Shown: positions 51,530-63,775 of the stretch, piece by piece
Layout: the number at the start of each line of letters is the position of its first letter
Numbering within the stretch: the stretch's first letter is position 1
Assembly (NCBI RefSeq): GCF_051401765.1
Contig: NW_027480463.1
Coordinates: 930,001-994,000 of the forward strand
Direction: 5' to 3'
DNA: 64,000 bases
Source of the DNA: Calliopsis andreniformis
Taxonomy: Eukaryota > Arthropoda > Insecta > Hymenoptera > Andrenidae
Made by a program: the position numbers and the translations under genes
The notes under the pieces: generated by a model
The model's database searches: none
Seen by the model: the letters and a program-made list of their open reading frames with translations, nothing else
What the model was told of the DNA's origin: nothing

Positions 51530-52795
51530 AGTCCTCAAATTTCAATTCTGAATCCTCAATACGGAACCCTCAATCTTCAGCCCTCAGACCTCAACAATCA
51601 GTTGTCAATCCTCAGTCCTCAATAGAATATACTCGATTCACAGTTTTCAATACTCAATACTCAATCTGCAGTCTTCAAATCTGTATCCACAAACATCAAT
51701 TCTCATCACTCAACCCTCAACACTCAGTCCTCAATGTTCAATCCTCAATCCTCAATTCTCAATCTTCAATCCTGAATACTGAACCTTCAATCGTCAATCC
51801 TCAATCCTCAGTCCTCAATCCTCAATCCTCAATCTTAATCTTCAATCCTCAGTACTCAATCTTCAATCCTCAATCCTCAATCCTCAATCCTCGATCGTCA
51901 ACCTTCAATCCTCAATACTCAATCTTCAATCCTCAATCGTCAATCCTCAATCCTCAATCCTCAATCCTCATTCTTCAATCCTCAATACCCAATCCTCAAT
52001 CTTCAACCCTCAATCCTCAATCCTCAATGATCAATCCTCAATCCTCAGTCCTCAGTCCTCAAACTTCAATCCTCAACCCTCAGCCCTCATCCTCAATCCT
52101 CAATCCTCAATTCTCAATTCTCAATCTTCAATCCTCAATACTCAATCTTCAATCCTCAATGCTCAGTCCTCAAATTTCAATTCTGAATCCTCAATCCGGA
52201 ATCCTCAATCTTCAGCCCTCAGTCCTCAACAATCAGTTGTCAATCCTCAATCCTCAATAGAATATACTCAATACACAGTTTTCAATACTCAATACTCAAT
52301 CTGCAATCTTCAAATCTCTATCCACAAACATCAATTCTCATCACTCAACCCTCAACACTTAGTCCTCAACGCTCAATCCTCAACCCTCAATTCTCAATCT
52401 TCAATCCTCAACATTGAACCTTCAATCCTCAATCCTCAATCCTCAGTCCTCAATCCTCAATCCTCAATCTTAATCTTCAATCCTCAGTACTCAATCTTCA
52501 ATCCTCAATCCTCAATCCTCAATCCTCAATCCTCAATCTTCAATCCTCAATACTCAATCTTCAATCCTCAATCCTCAATCCTCAATCCTCAATCCTCAAT
52601 CCCCAATATTAATCTTCAATCCTCAGTACTAAATCATCAAGCCTCAATCCTCAATTCTCAATCCTCAATCCTCTACCTTCAATCCTCAATACTCATTCTT
52701 CAATCCTCAATCCTCAATCCTCAATCCTCAATCCTCAATCGTCAATCTTCAATCCTCAATACTCAATCTTCAATCCTCAATCCTCAATACTCAAT
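51530..52795 (+). repeat. Duplicated block, offset 8,599, copy 1
   Basis: Module A pairs 51590/60189 and 52225/60824 and the CAACATTGAACC mark near 52408/61007 give offset 8,599. The match runs to about 52795, after which the right partner switches to an extra block of about 0.93 kb. It overlaps the 4,921-offset duplication, so this sequence exists three times. Confidence 0.86.
51590..51728 (+). repeat. Module A, CTGCAGTC subfamily (A5)
   Basis: Diagnostics are CTCAGACCTCAACAATCAG, CCTCAGTCCTCAATAG, often ATACTCGATTC, and CTGCAGTCTTCAAATCTG. CTGCAG is a PstI-type site missing from other subfamilies apart from the A6 copy near 28003. Copies start near 37905, 46669, 51590, 57027, 58479 and 60189, all in the right part of the window. 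Confidence 0.87.
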
Positions 52796-53935
52796 ACTCA
52801 ATCCTCATTCTACAATCCTCAATACCCAATCCTCAATCTTCAATCCTCAATCTTCAATCACCAATATTCAATCTTCAATCCTCAATCCTCAATCCTCAAT
52901 ACTCAATCCTCAATCCTCAATGTTCTATCCTCAGTACGCAATCCTCAATCTTCAATCCTCAATCCTCAATCCTCAATCCTCAATCCTCAATCCTCAATCT
53001 CAATCTTCAATCCTCAACACTCAATATTCAATCCTCATTCTTCAATCCTCAATACCCAATCCTCAATCTTCAATCCTCAATCCTCAATCCTCAGTTCGCA
53101 ATCCTCAATCCTCAATCCTCAGACCTCAGGCATCAACACTAAACCCTCAGTCCTCGTTCTCAATCCACAACCCTCAATCCTCGATCCTCAATCTTCAATC
53201 ATCAATATTCAACCTTCAATCCTCAATCCTCAATCCTCAATACTCAATCCTCAATCCTCAATGTTCTATCCTCAATACGCAATCCTCAATCTTCAATCCT
53301 CAATCCTCAATCCTCAATCCTCAATCCTCAACCCTCAATCTTAATCTTCAATCCTCAATACTCAGTCTGCAATCCTCAATCCTCAATCCTCCATCTTCAA
53401 CCCTCAATCCTCAAGCGTCAATACTCAGTCCTCACTCCTCAATCCTCATTCTTCAATCTTCAATACCGAATCCTGAATCTTCAATCCTCAATCCTCAATC
53501 CTCAATCCTCAATCCTCAATCTTCATCTTCAATCCTCAGTACTCAATCTTCAATCCTCAATCCACAATCCTCAATCCTCAATCCTCAATCTTCAATACCC
53601 AATACTCAATCTTCAATCCTCAATCCTCAATCCTCAACCCTCAATCCTCAATCCTCAATCCTCAATCGTCAATCTTCAATCCTCAATACTCAATCTTCAA
53701 TCCTCAATCCTCAATACTCAATACTCAATCCTCATTCATCAATCCTCAATACCTAATCCTCAATCTTCAATCCTCAATCCTCAATCCTCAATCCTCAATA
53801 CTCAATACTCAATCCTCATTCTTCAATCCTCAGTACCCAATCCTCAATCTTCAACCCTCAATCCTCAGACCACAAACATCAACACTCAACCCTCAGTCCT
53901 CGTCCTCAATCCTCAACACCCAATACTCAATCCTC
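52737..53935 (+). repeat. Duplicated block, offset 9,533, copy 1
   Basis: From CGTCAATCTTC near 52740 (partner 62273) the match runs through both C2 blocks (52920/62453 and 53260/62793) and CTCATTCATC near 53731, to CTCGTCCTCAATCCTC near 53905. Its last 0.4 kb (from CTTCATCTTC near 53521) is also seen near 54,940-55,340. Confidence 0.86.
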
Positions 53936-54124
53936 AATCCTCAATCGTCAATCTTCAATCCTCAATACTCAATCTTCAATCCTCAATCCTCAATACTCAA
54001 TACTCAATCCTCATTCTACAATCCTCAACACCCAATCCTCAATCTTCAATCCTCAACCTTCAATCATCAATATTCAATCTTCAATCCTCAATCCTCAATC
54101 CTCAATACTCAATCCTCAATCCTC
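53936..54124 (+). repeat. Short plain linker
   Basis: Ordinary heptamers with CTCATTCTACAATCC near 54011 and CAACACCC, resembling 52740-52900. No distinct module is present. Confidence 0.75.
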
Positions 54125-54968
54125 AATCCTCAATCTTAATCTTCAATCCTCAGTACTCAATCTTCAATCCTCAATCCTCAATCCTCAATCCTCAATCCTC
54201 AATCTTCTATCCCCAATACTCAATCTTCAATCCTCAATCCTCAATCCTCAATCCTCAATCCTCAATCCTCAATCCTCAATCCTCAATCGTCAATCTTCAA
54301 TCCTCAATACTCAGTCTTCAGTCCTCAATCCTCAATACTCAATACTCAATCCTCATTCTTCAATCCTCAATACCCAATCCTCAATCTTCAATCCTCAATG
54401 CTCAATCCTCAATCCTCAATCCTCAATCTTCAATCCTCAATCGTCAATCCTCAATCCACAATCCTCAATCTTCAATCCTCAATACTCAGTCTTCAATCCT
54501 CAATCCTCAATCCTCAATCCTGAATCCTCAATCCTCAATCCTCAATCGTCAACCTTCAATCCTCAATACTCAATCTTCAATCCTCAATCCTCAACCCTCA
54601 ATCCTCAATCCTCATTCTTCAATCCTCAATACCCAATACTCAATCTTCAATCCTCAATCCTGAATCCTCAATCATCAATCCTCAATCCTCAATCCTCAAT
54701 CCTCAGACCTCAACCATCAATACTCAACCCTCAGTCCTCGTACTCAATCCACAACCCTCAATCCTCGATCCTCAACCTTCAATCATCAATATTCAATCTT
54801 CAATCCTCAATCCTCAATCCTCAATACTCAATACTCAATCCTCAATGTTCTGTCCTCAATACGCAATCCTCAATCTTCAATCCTCAATCCTCAGTCCTCA
54901 ATCCTCAACCCTCAATCCTCAATCCTCAACCTTAATCTTCAATCCTCAGTACTCAATCTTCAATCCTC
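54125..54968 (+). repeat. 0.84-kb duplication, offset 4,536, copy 2
   Basis: Partner of 49589-50432, including CTCGTACTCAATCCAC near 54738 and GTTCTGTCC near 54847. It passes directly into the 0.7-kb block that recurs at the right edge. Confidence 0.88.
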
Positions 54969-55652
54969 AATCCACAATCCTCAATCCTCAATCCTCAATC
55001 TTCAATACCCAATACTCAATCTTCAATCCTCAATCCTCAATCCTCAATCCTCAATCCTCAATCCTCAATCCTCAATCGTCAATCTTCAATCCTCAATACT
55101 CAATCTTCAATCCTCAATCCTCAATACTCAATACTCAATCCTCATTCATCAATCCTCAATACCTAATCCTCAATCTTCAATCCTCAATCCTCAATCCTCA
55201 ATCCTCAATACTCAATACTCAATCCTCATTCTTCAATCCTCAGTACCCAATCCTCAATCTTCAACCCTCAATCCTCAGACCACAAACATCAACACTCAAC
55301 CCTCAGTCCTCGTCCTCAATCCTCAACCCCCAATACTCAATCCTCAATCTTCAATTCTCAATCCTCAATCCTCAAGCCACAATCCTGAATCCTCAATCCT
55401 GAATCCTCAACCTTCAGCCCTCAGTCCTCAACAATCAGTTGTCAATCCTCAATCCTCAAGAGAATATCATCAATTCACAGTTTTCAATACTCAATACTCA
55501 ATCTGCAATCTTCAAATCTCTATCCACAAACATCAATTCTCTTCACTCAACCCTCAACACTCAGTCTTCAATCCTCAATACTCAATCCTCAATCCTCAAT
55601 CCTCATTCTTCAATCCTGAATACCCAATTCTCAATCTTCAATCCTCAATCTT
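54940..55652 (+). repeat. 0.7-kb duplication, offset 8,123, copy 1
   Basis: CTTCAATACCCAATACTC at 55000/63123 and module A at 55427/63550 fix the offset at 8,123. It includes CTCATTCATC, TACCTAATCC and CAATCCTCAAGCCAC, then the CAAGAGAATATC form of module A and CTTCACTCAACC. It ends near 55652. Confidence 0.88.
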
Positions 55653-58600
55653 CAATCCTCAATCCTCAATCCTCAATCGTCAATCCTCATTCTTCAATCC
55701 TCAACACCCAATCCTCAATCTTCAATCCTCAATCCTCAGTCCTCAATTCTCAAACCTCAATCCTCAATCCTCAGACCTCAAACATCAATACTCAACCCTC
55801 AGTCCTCGTCCTCAATCCACAACCCTCAATCCTCGATCCTCAATCTTCAATCATCAATATTCAATCTTCAATCCTCAATCCTCAATCCTCAATACTCAAT
55901 CCTCAATCCTCAATGTTCTATCCTCAATACGCAATCTTCAATCTTCAATCCTCAATCCTCAACCCTCAATCCTCAATCCTCAACCTTAATCTTCAATCCT
56001 CAGTAATCAATCTTCAATCCTCAATGCTGAAACCTCAGTCCTCAATCCTCAATCTTCAATCCTCTGTCCTTAGTCCTCAAACCTCAATCCTCAACCCTCA
56101 GCCCTCATCCTCAATCCTCAATCCTCAATCCTCAATTCTCAATCTTCAATCCTCAATACTCAATCTTCAATCCTCAATGTTCAGTCCTCAAATTTCAATT
56201 CTGAATCCTCAATCCGGAACCCTCAATCTTCAGCCCTCAGTCCTCAACAATCAGTTGTCCATCCTCAATCCTCAGTACAATATACTGAATTCACAGTTTT
56301 CAATACTCAATACTCGATCTGCAATCTTCAAATCTCTATCCACAAACATCAATTCTCATCATTCAACGCTCAACACTCAGTCCTCAATGTTCAATCCACA
56401 ATCCTCAATTCTCAATCTTCACACCTCAAACCTCAATCCTCAATCCTCAATGTTCAATCCTCAGTACCCAATCCTCAGTCTTCAATCCTCAATCCTCAGT
56501 CCTCAATCCTCAATCCTCAATCCTCAATCCTCAGTCCTCAAACCTCAATCCTCAATCCCCAATCCTGAATCCTCAATCTTCAGCCCTCAGTCCTCCACAG
56601 TCAGTGGTCCATCCTCAATCCTCAATAGAATATCATGATTTCACAGTTTTCAATACTCAATACTCAACCTGCAATCTTCAAATCTCTATCCACAAACATC
56701 AATACTCATCACTCAACCCTCAAAACTCAGTCCCCAATCCTCAATATTCAAGCCTCAATCCTCAATCCTCAATCCACAATCCTCAACCTTCAATCCTCAA
56801 TACTCAATCTTCAATCCTCAATCCTCAATACGCAATCCTCAATTCGCAATCCTCAATAGTCGATCTTCAATCCTCAATACTCAATATTCACTCCTCAATC
56901 CTCAATCCTCAATCCTCAATCCTCATTCTTCAATCCTCAATACCCAATCCTCAATCTTCAACCCTCAATCCTCAATCCTCAATTCTCAATCCTCAATCTT
57001 CAACCCTCAATCTTCAGCCCTCAGACCTCAACAATCAGTTGTCAATCCTCAATCCTCAATAGAATATACTCAATTCACAGTTTTCAATACTCAATACTCA
57101 ATCTGCAGTCTTCAAATCTGTATCCACAAACATCAATTCTCATCACTCAACCCTCAACACTCAGTCCTCAATGTTCAATCCTCAATCCTCAATTCTCAAT
57201 CTTCAGTCCTCAATACTGAACCTTCAATCGTCAATCCTCAATCCTCAGCCCTCAATCCTCAATCCTCAATCTTAATCTTCAATCCTCAGTACTCAATCTT
57301 CAATCCTCAATCCACAATCCTCAATCCTCAATCCTCAATCTTCAATACCCAATACTCAATCTTCAATCCTCAATCCTCAATCCTAAATCCTCAATACTCA
57401 ATACTCAACCCTCATTCTTCAATCCTCAGTACCCAATCCTCAATCTTCAACCCTCAATCCTCAGACCACAAACATCAACACTCAACCCTCAGTCCTCGTC
57501 CTCAATCCTCAAACCCCAATACTCAATCCTCAATCTTCAATTCTCAATCCTCAATCCTCAATCCACAATCCTGAATCCTCAATCCTGAATCCTCAACCTT
57601 CAGCCCTCAGTCCTCAACAATCAGTTGTCAATCCTCAATCCTCAAGAGAATATCATCAATACACAGTTTTCAATACTCAATACTCAATCTGCAACCTTCA
57701 AATCTCTATCCACAAACATCAATTCTCTTCACTCAACCCTCAACACTCAGTCTTCAATCCTCAACCCTCAATCCTCAATCCTCAACCTTAATCTTCAATC
57801 CACAGTACTCAATCTTCAATCCTCAATGCTGAATCCTCAGTCCTCAATCCTCAATCTTCAATCCTCTGTCCTTAGTCCTCAAACCTCAATCCTCAACCCT
57901 CAGCCCTCATCCTCAATCCTCAATCCTCAATCCTCAATTCTCAATCTTCAATCCTCAATACTCAATCTTCAATCCTCAATGCTCAGTCCTCAAATTTCAA
58001 TTCTGAATCCTCAATCCGGAACCCTCAATCTTCAGCCCTCAGTCCTCAACAATCAGTTGTCCATCCTCAATCCTCAATAGAACATCATGATTTCACAGTT
58101 TTCAATACTCAATACTCAACCTGCAATCTTCAAATCTCTATCCACAAACATCAATACTCATCACTCAACCCTCAAAACTCAGTCCCCAATCCTCAATATT
58201 CAAGCCTCAATCCTCAATCCTCAATCCACAATCCTCAACCTTCAATCCTCAATACTCAATCTTCAATCCTCAATCCTCAACCCGCAATCCTCAATTCGCA
58301 ATCCTCAATAGTCGATCTTCAATCCTCGATACTCAATATTCACTCCTCAATCCTCAATCCTCAATCCTCAATCCTCATTCTTCAATCCTCAATACCCAAT
58401 CCTCAATCTTCAACCCTCAATCCTCAATCCTCAATTCTCAATCCTCAATCTTCAACCCTCAATCTTCAGCCCTCAGACCTCAACAATCAGTTGTCAATCC
58501 TCAATCCTCAATAGAATATACTCAATTCGCAGTTTTCAATACTCAACACTCAATCTGCAGTCTTCAAATCTGTATACACAAACATCAATTCTCATCACTC

Positions 58601-60128
58601 AACCCTCAACACTCAGTCCTCAATGTTCAATCCTCAATCCTCAATTCTCAATCTTCAATCCTCAATACTGAACCTTCAATCGTCAATCCTCAATCCTCAG
58701 TCCTCAATCCTCAATCCTCAATCTTAATCTTCAATCCTCAGTACTGAATCTTCAATCCTCAATCCTCAATCCTCAATCCTCAATCCTCAATCCTCAATCC
58801 TCAATCCTCATTCTTCAATCCTCAATACCCAATCCTCAATCTTCAATCCTCAATCCTCAATCCTCATTCTTCAATCCTCAATACCCAATCCTCAATCTTC
58901 AACCCTCAATCCTCAATCCTCAATCCTCAATCCTCATTCTTCAATCCTCAATACCCAATCCTCAATCTTCAATCCTCAATCCTCAATCCTCAATCCTCAA
59001 TCCCCAATCCTCAATCCTCAATCCTCAATCCTCAATCCTCATTCTTCAATCCTCAATACCCAATCCTCAATCTTCAATCCTCAATCCTCAATCCTCAATT
59101 CTCAATTCTCAATCCTCAGTCCTCAGTCCTCAAACCTCAATCCTCAACCCTCAGACCTCATCCTCAATCCTTAATCGACAATCCTCAATCCTCAATCTTC
59201 TATCCTCAATACTCAACCTTCAATCCTGAATCCTCAGACTTCAAACATCAATACTCAACCCTCAGTCCTCGTCCTCAATCCACAACCCTCAATCCTCAAT
59301 CCTCAATATTCAGACGTTAATATTCAACCTTCAATCCTCAATCCTCAATCCTCTATCCTCAACACTCAATACTCAATCTTCAATCCTCAATCCTCAATCC
59401 TCAATCCTCAATCCTCAATCTTAATCTTCAATCCTCAATCCTCAATCCTCAATCCTCAATCCTCAATCCTCAATCATCAATGTTCAATCCTCAATACCCG
59501 ATCCTCAGGCTTCAATCCTCAAACCTCGATCCTCAATCCTCAATCCTCAATCATCAATCCTCAGTCCTCAAACCTCAATCTTGAATCCTCAATCCTGAAT
59601 CCTCAATCTTCAGCCCTCAGTCCTCAAGAATCAGTGGTCCATCCTCAATCCTCAACAGAGTACCATGATTTCACAGTTTTCAATACTCAATACTCAACCT
59701 GCAATCTTCAAATCTCTATCCACAAACATCAATTCTCATCACTCAACCCTCAACACTCAGTCCCCAATCCTCAATATTCAAGCCTCAGTCCTCAATCCTC
59801 AATCCACAATCCTCAACCTTCAATCCTCAATACTCAATCTTCAATCCTCAATCCTCAATCCTCAATCCTCAATTCGCAATCCTCAATAGTCAATCTTCAA
59901 TCCTCAATACTCAATATTCAATCCTCAATCCTCAATCCTCAATCCTCAATCCTCATTCTTCGATCCTCAATACCCAATCCTCAATCTTCAATCCTCAATC
60001 CTCAATCCTCTGTCCTTAGTCCTCAAACCTCAATCCTCAACCCTCAGCCCTCATCCTCAATCCTCAATCCTCAATCCTCAATTCTCAATCTTCAATCCTC
60101 AATACTCAATCTTCAATCCTCAGTGCTC
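55653..60128 (+). repeat. Array segment with dense, short-spaced module A copies
   Basis: Module A starts near 56243 (A6), 56593 (A2), 57027 (A5), 57613 (A3), 58045 (A2), 58479 (A5) and 59623 (A2). Spacings of 350, 434, 586, 432 and 434 bp give a partly regular A2-A5 higher-order repeat of about 434 bp. Between 58740 and 59120 lie four successive CTCATTCTTC-TACCCAATCC blocks in plain heptamers. Module B is near 59265, and an odd CAGACGTTAATATTC unit lies near 59310. No gene is visible. Confidence 0.83.
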
Positions 60129-61389
60129 AGTCCTCAAATTTCAATTCTGAATCCTCAATCCGGAACCCTCAATCTTCAGCCCTCAGTCCTCAACAATCAG
60201 TTGTCAATCCTCAGTCCTCAATAGAATATACTCAATTCACAGTTTTCAATACTCAATACTCAATCTGCAGTCTTCAAATCTGTATCCACAAACATCAATT
60301 CTCATCACTCAACCCTCAACACTCAGTCCTCAATGTTCAATCCTCAATCCTCAATTCTCAATCTTCAATCCTGAATACTGAACCTTCAATCGTCAATCCT
60401 CAATCCTCAGTCCTCAATCCTCAATCCTCAATCTTAATCTTCAATCCTCAGTACTCAATCTTCAATCCTCAATCCTCAATCCTCAATCCTCGATCGTCAA
60501 CCTTCAATCCTCAATACTCAATCTTCAATCCTCAATCGTCAATCCTCAATCCTCAATCCTCAATCCTCATTCTTCAATCCTCAATACCCAATCCTCAATC
60601 TTCAACCCTCAATCCTCAATCCTCAATGATCAATCCTCAATCCTCACTCCTCAGTCCTCAAACCTCAATCCTCAACCCTCAGCCCTCATCCTCAATCCTC
60701 AATCCTCAATTCTCAATTCTCAATCTTCAATCCTCAATACTCAATCTTCAATCCTCAATGCTCAGTCCTCAAATTTCAATTCTGAATCCTCAATCCGGAA
60801 TCCTCAATCTTCAGCCCTCAGTCCTCAACAATCAGTTGTCAATCCTCAATCCTCAATAGAATATACTCAATACACAGTTTTCAATACTCAATACTCAATC
60901 TGCAATCTTCAAATCTCTATCCACAAACATCAATTCTCATCACTCAACCCTCAACACTTAGTCCTCAACGCTCAATCCTCAACCCTCAATTCTCAATCTT
61001 CAATCCTCAACATTGAACCTTCAATCCTCAATCCTCAATCCTCAGTCCTCAATCCTCAATCCTCAATCTTAATCTTCAATCCTCAGTACTCAATCTTCAA
61101 TCCTCAATCCTCAATCCTCAATCCTCAATCCTCAATCCTCAATCCTCAATACTCAATCTTCAATCCTCAATCCTCAATCCTCAATCCTCAATCCTCAATC
61201 CCCAATATTAATCTTCAATCCTCAGTACTAAATCATCAAGCCTCAATCCTCAATTCTCAATCCTCAATCCTCTACCTTCAATCCTCAATACTCATTCTTC
61301 AATCCTCAATCCTCAATCCTCAATCCTCAATCCTCAATCGTCAATCTTCAATCCTCAATACTCAATCTTCAATCCTCAATCCTCAATAC
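60129..61389 (+). repeat. Duplicated block, offset 8,599, copy 2
   Basis: Partner of 51530-52795, with ATCCGGAACCC near 60158 where the left copy has ATACGGAACCC, and CTCACTCCTCAG near 60643. At about 61389 the sequence departs from the partner into CTCAGTCCTCAGTCC. Confidence 0.85.
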
Positions 61390-62272
61390 TCAATACTCAA
61401 TCCTCAGTCCTCAGTCCTCAAACCTCAATCCTCAACCCTCAGCCCTCATCCTCAATCCTCAATCCTCAATCCTCAATTCTCAATCTTCAATCCTCAATAC
61501 TCAATCTTCAATCCTCAATGCTCAGTCCTCAAGTTTCAATTCTGAATCCTCAATCCGGAATCCTCAATCTTCAGCCCTCAGTCCTCAACAATCAGTTGTC
61601 AATCCTCAATCCTCAATAGATTATACTCAATTCACAGTTTTCAATACTCAATACTCAATCTGCAATCTTCAAATCTCTATCCACAAACATCAATTCTCAT
61701 CACTCAACCCTCAACACTCAGTCCTCAACGCTCAATCCTCAACCCTCAATTCTCAATCTTCAATCCTCAATACTGAACCTTCAATCCTCAATCCTCAATC
61801 CTCAGTCCTCAATCCTCAATCCTCAATCTTAATCTTCAATCCTCAGTACTCAATCTTCAATCCTCAATCCTCAATCCTCAATCCTCAATCCTCAATCTTC
61901 AATCCTCAATACTCAATCTTCAATCCTCAATCCTCAATCCTCAATCCTCAATCCTCAATCCTCAATCCCCAATCTTAATCTTCAATCCTCAGTACTCAAT
62001 CATCAAGCCTCAATCCTCAATTCTCAATCCTCAATCCTCTACCTTCAATCCTCAATACTCATTCTTCAATCCTCAATCCTCAATCCACAATCCTCAATCC
62101 TCAATCCTCAATCCTCAATCCCCAATCTTAATCTTCAATCCTCAGTACTCAATCATCAAGCCTCAATCCTCAATTCTCAATCCTCAATCCTCTACCTTCA
62201 ATCCTCAATACTCAATATTCAGTCCTCAATCCTCAATACTCAATCCTCAATCCTCAATCCTCAATCCTCAAT
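61390..62272 (+). repeat. Extra 0.9-kb block with internal 153-bp tandem duplication
   Basis: This block is absent from the left partner. It repeats the sequence from about 60630 at offset 760 (module A 60824 and 61584, the latter with AGATTATACTC). Inside it, the segment starting CCCCAATCTTAATC at 61967 is repeated at 62120. Both copies hold CAATCATCAAGCCTC and CCTCTACCTTC; the period is 153 bp, not a multiple of seven. Confidence 0.84.
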
Positions 62273-63470
62273 CGTCAATCTTCAATCCTCAATACTCAAT
62301 CTTCAATCCTCAATCCTCAATACTCAATACTCAATCCTCATTCTACAATCCTCAATACCCAATCCTCAATCTTCAATCCTCAATCTTCAATCATCAATAT
62401 TCAATCTTCAATCCTCAATCCTCAATCCTCAATACTCAATCCTCAATCCTCAATGTTCTATCCTCAGTACGCAATCCTCAATCTTCAATCCTCAATCCTC
62501 AATCCTCAATCCTCAATCCTCAATCCTCAATCTCAATCTTCAATCCTCAACACTCAATATTCAATCCTCATTCTTCAATCCTCAATACCCAATCCTCAAT
62601 CTTCAATCCTCAATCCTCAATCCTCTATTCGCAATCCTCAATCCTCAATCCTCAGACCTCAGGCATCAACACTCAACCCTCAGTCCTCGTTCTCAATCCA
62701 CAACCCTCAATCCTCGATCCTCAATCTTCAATCATCAATATTCAACCTTCAATCCTCAATCCTCAATCCTCAATACTCAATCCTCAATCCTCAATGTTCT
62801 ATCCTCAATACGCAATCCTCAATCTTCAATCCTCAATCCTCAATCCTCAATCCTCAATCGTCAACCCTCAATCTTAATCTTCAATCCTCAATACTCAGTC
62901 TGCAATCCTCAATCCTCAATCCTCCATCTTCAACCCTCAATCCTCAAGCGTCAATCCTCAGTCCTCACTCCTCAATCCTCATTCTTCAATCTTCAATACC
63001 GAATCCTGAATCTTCAATCCTCAATCCTCAATCCTCAATCCTCAATCCTCAATCTTCATCTTCAATCCTCAGTACTCAATCTTCAATCCTCAATCCACAA
63101 TCCTCAATCCTCAATCCTCAATCTTCAATACCCAATACTCAATCTTCAATCCTCAATCCTCAATCCTCAATCCTCAATCCTCAATCCTCAATCCTCAATC
63201 GTCAATCTTCAATCCTCAATACTCAATCTTCAATCCTCAATCCTCAATACTCAATACTCAATCCTCATTCATCAATCCTCAATACCTAATCCTCAATCTT
63301 CAATCCTCAATCCTCAATCCTCAATCCTCAATACTCAATACTCAATCCTCATTCTTCAATCCTCAGTACCCAATCCTCAATCTTCAACCCTCAATCCTCA
63401 GACCACAAACATCAACACTCAACCCTCAGTCCTCGTCCTCAATCCTCAACCCCCAATACTCAATCCTCAA
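62273..63470 (+). repeat. Duplicated block, offset 9,533, copy 2
   Basis: Partner of 52737-53935 with the two C2 blocks at 62453 and 62793, CTCTATTCGC near 62633 (left copy CTCAGTTCGC) and CAATCGTCAACCC near 62855. It overlaps at its right end with the 8,123-offset block. Confidence 0.86.
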
Positions 63471-63775
63471 TCTTCAATTCTCAATCCTCAATCCTCAAGC
63501 CACAATCCTGAATCCTCAATCCTGAATCCTCAACCTTCAGCCCTCAGTCCTCAACAATCAGTTGTCAATCCTCAATCCTCAAGAGAATATCATCAATTCA
63601 CAGTTTTCAATACTCAATACTCAATCTGCAATCTTCAAATCTCTATCCACAAACATCAATTCTCTTCACTCAACCCTCAACACTCAGTCTTCAATCCTCA
63701 ATACTCAATCCTCAATCCTCAATCCTCATTCTTCAATCCTGAATACCCAATTCTCAATCTTCAATCCTCAATCCT
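63063..63775 (+). repeat. 0.7-kb duplication, offset 8,123, copy 2
   Basis: Partner of 54940-55652, including module A at 63550 with CTCAAGAGAATATC. After TACCCAATTCTC near 63745 the copies differ by one unit and diverge. Confidence 0.87.

Larger units (their letters stand above)
50610..53671 (+). repeat. 3.1-kb duplication, offset 4,921, copy 2
   Basis: Partner of 45690-48750. The order of module A types, A6-A2-A5-A6 (50653, 51003, 51590, 52225) with spacings 350, 587 and 635, is the clearest higher-order unit in the window. It recurs in part at 56243-57027 and 60189-60824. Confidence 0.9.

Noticed and set aside
1043..63690. CRISPR array, because a conserved block recurs with different DNA between
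   Set aside because: The repeat is 140 bp, spacing ranges from 259 to 3,888 bp, the spacers are the same satellite, and there is no cas gene or leader.
1043..63690. Module A as a transposable element or SINE-like insertion
   Set aside because: It has no target-site duplication, terminal repeats, A tail or RNA polymerase III boxes that I can see, stays in heptamer register, and is always in array orientation, so it most likely evolved from the heptamers themselves.
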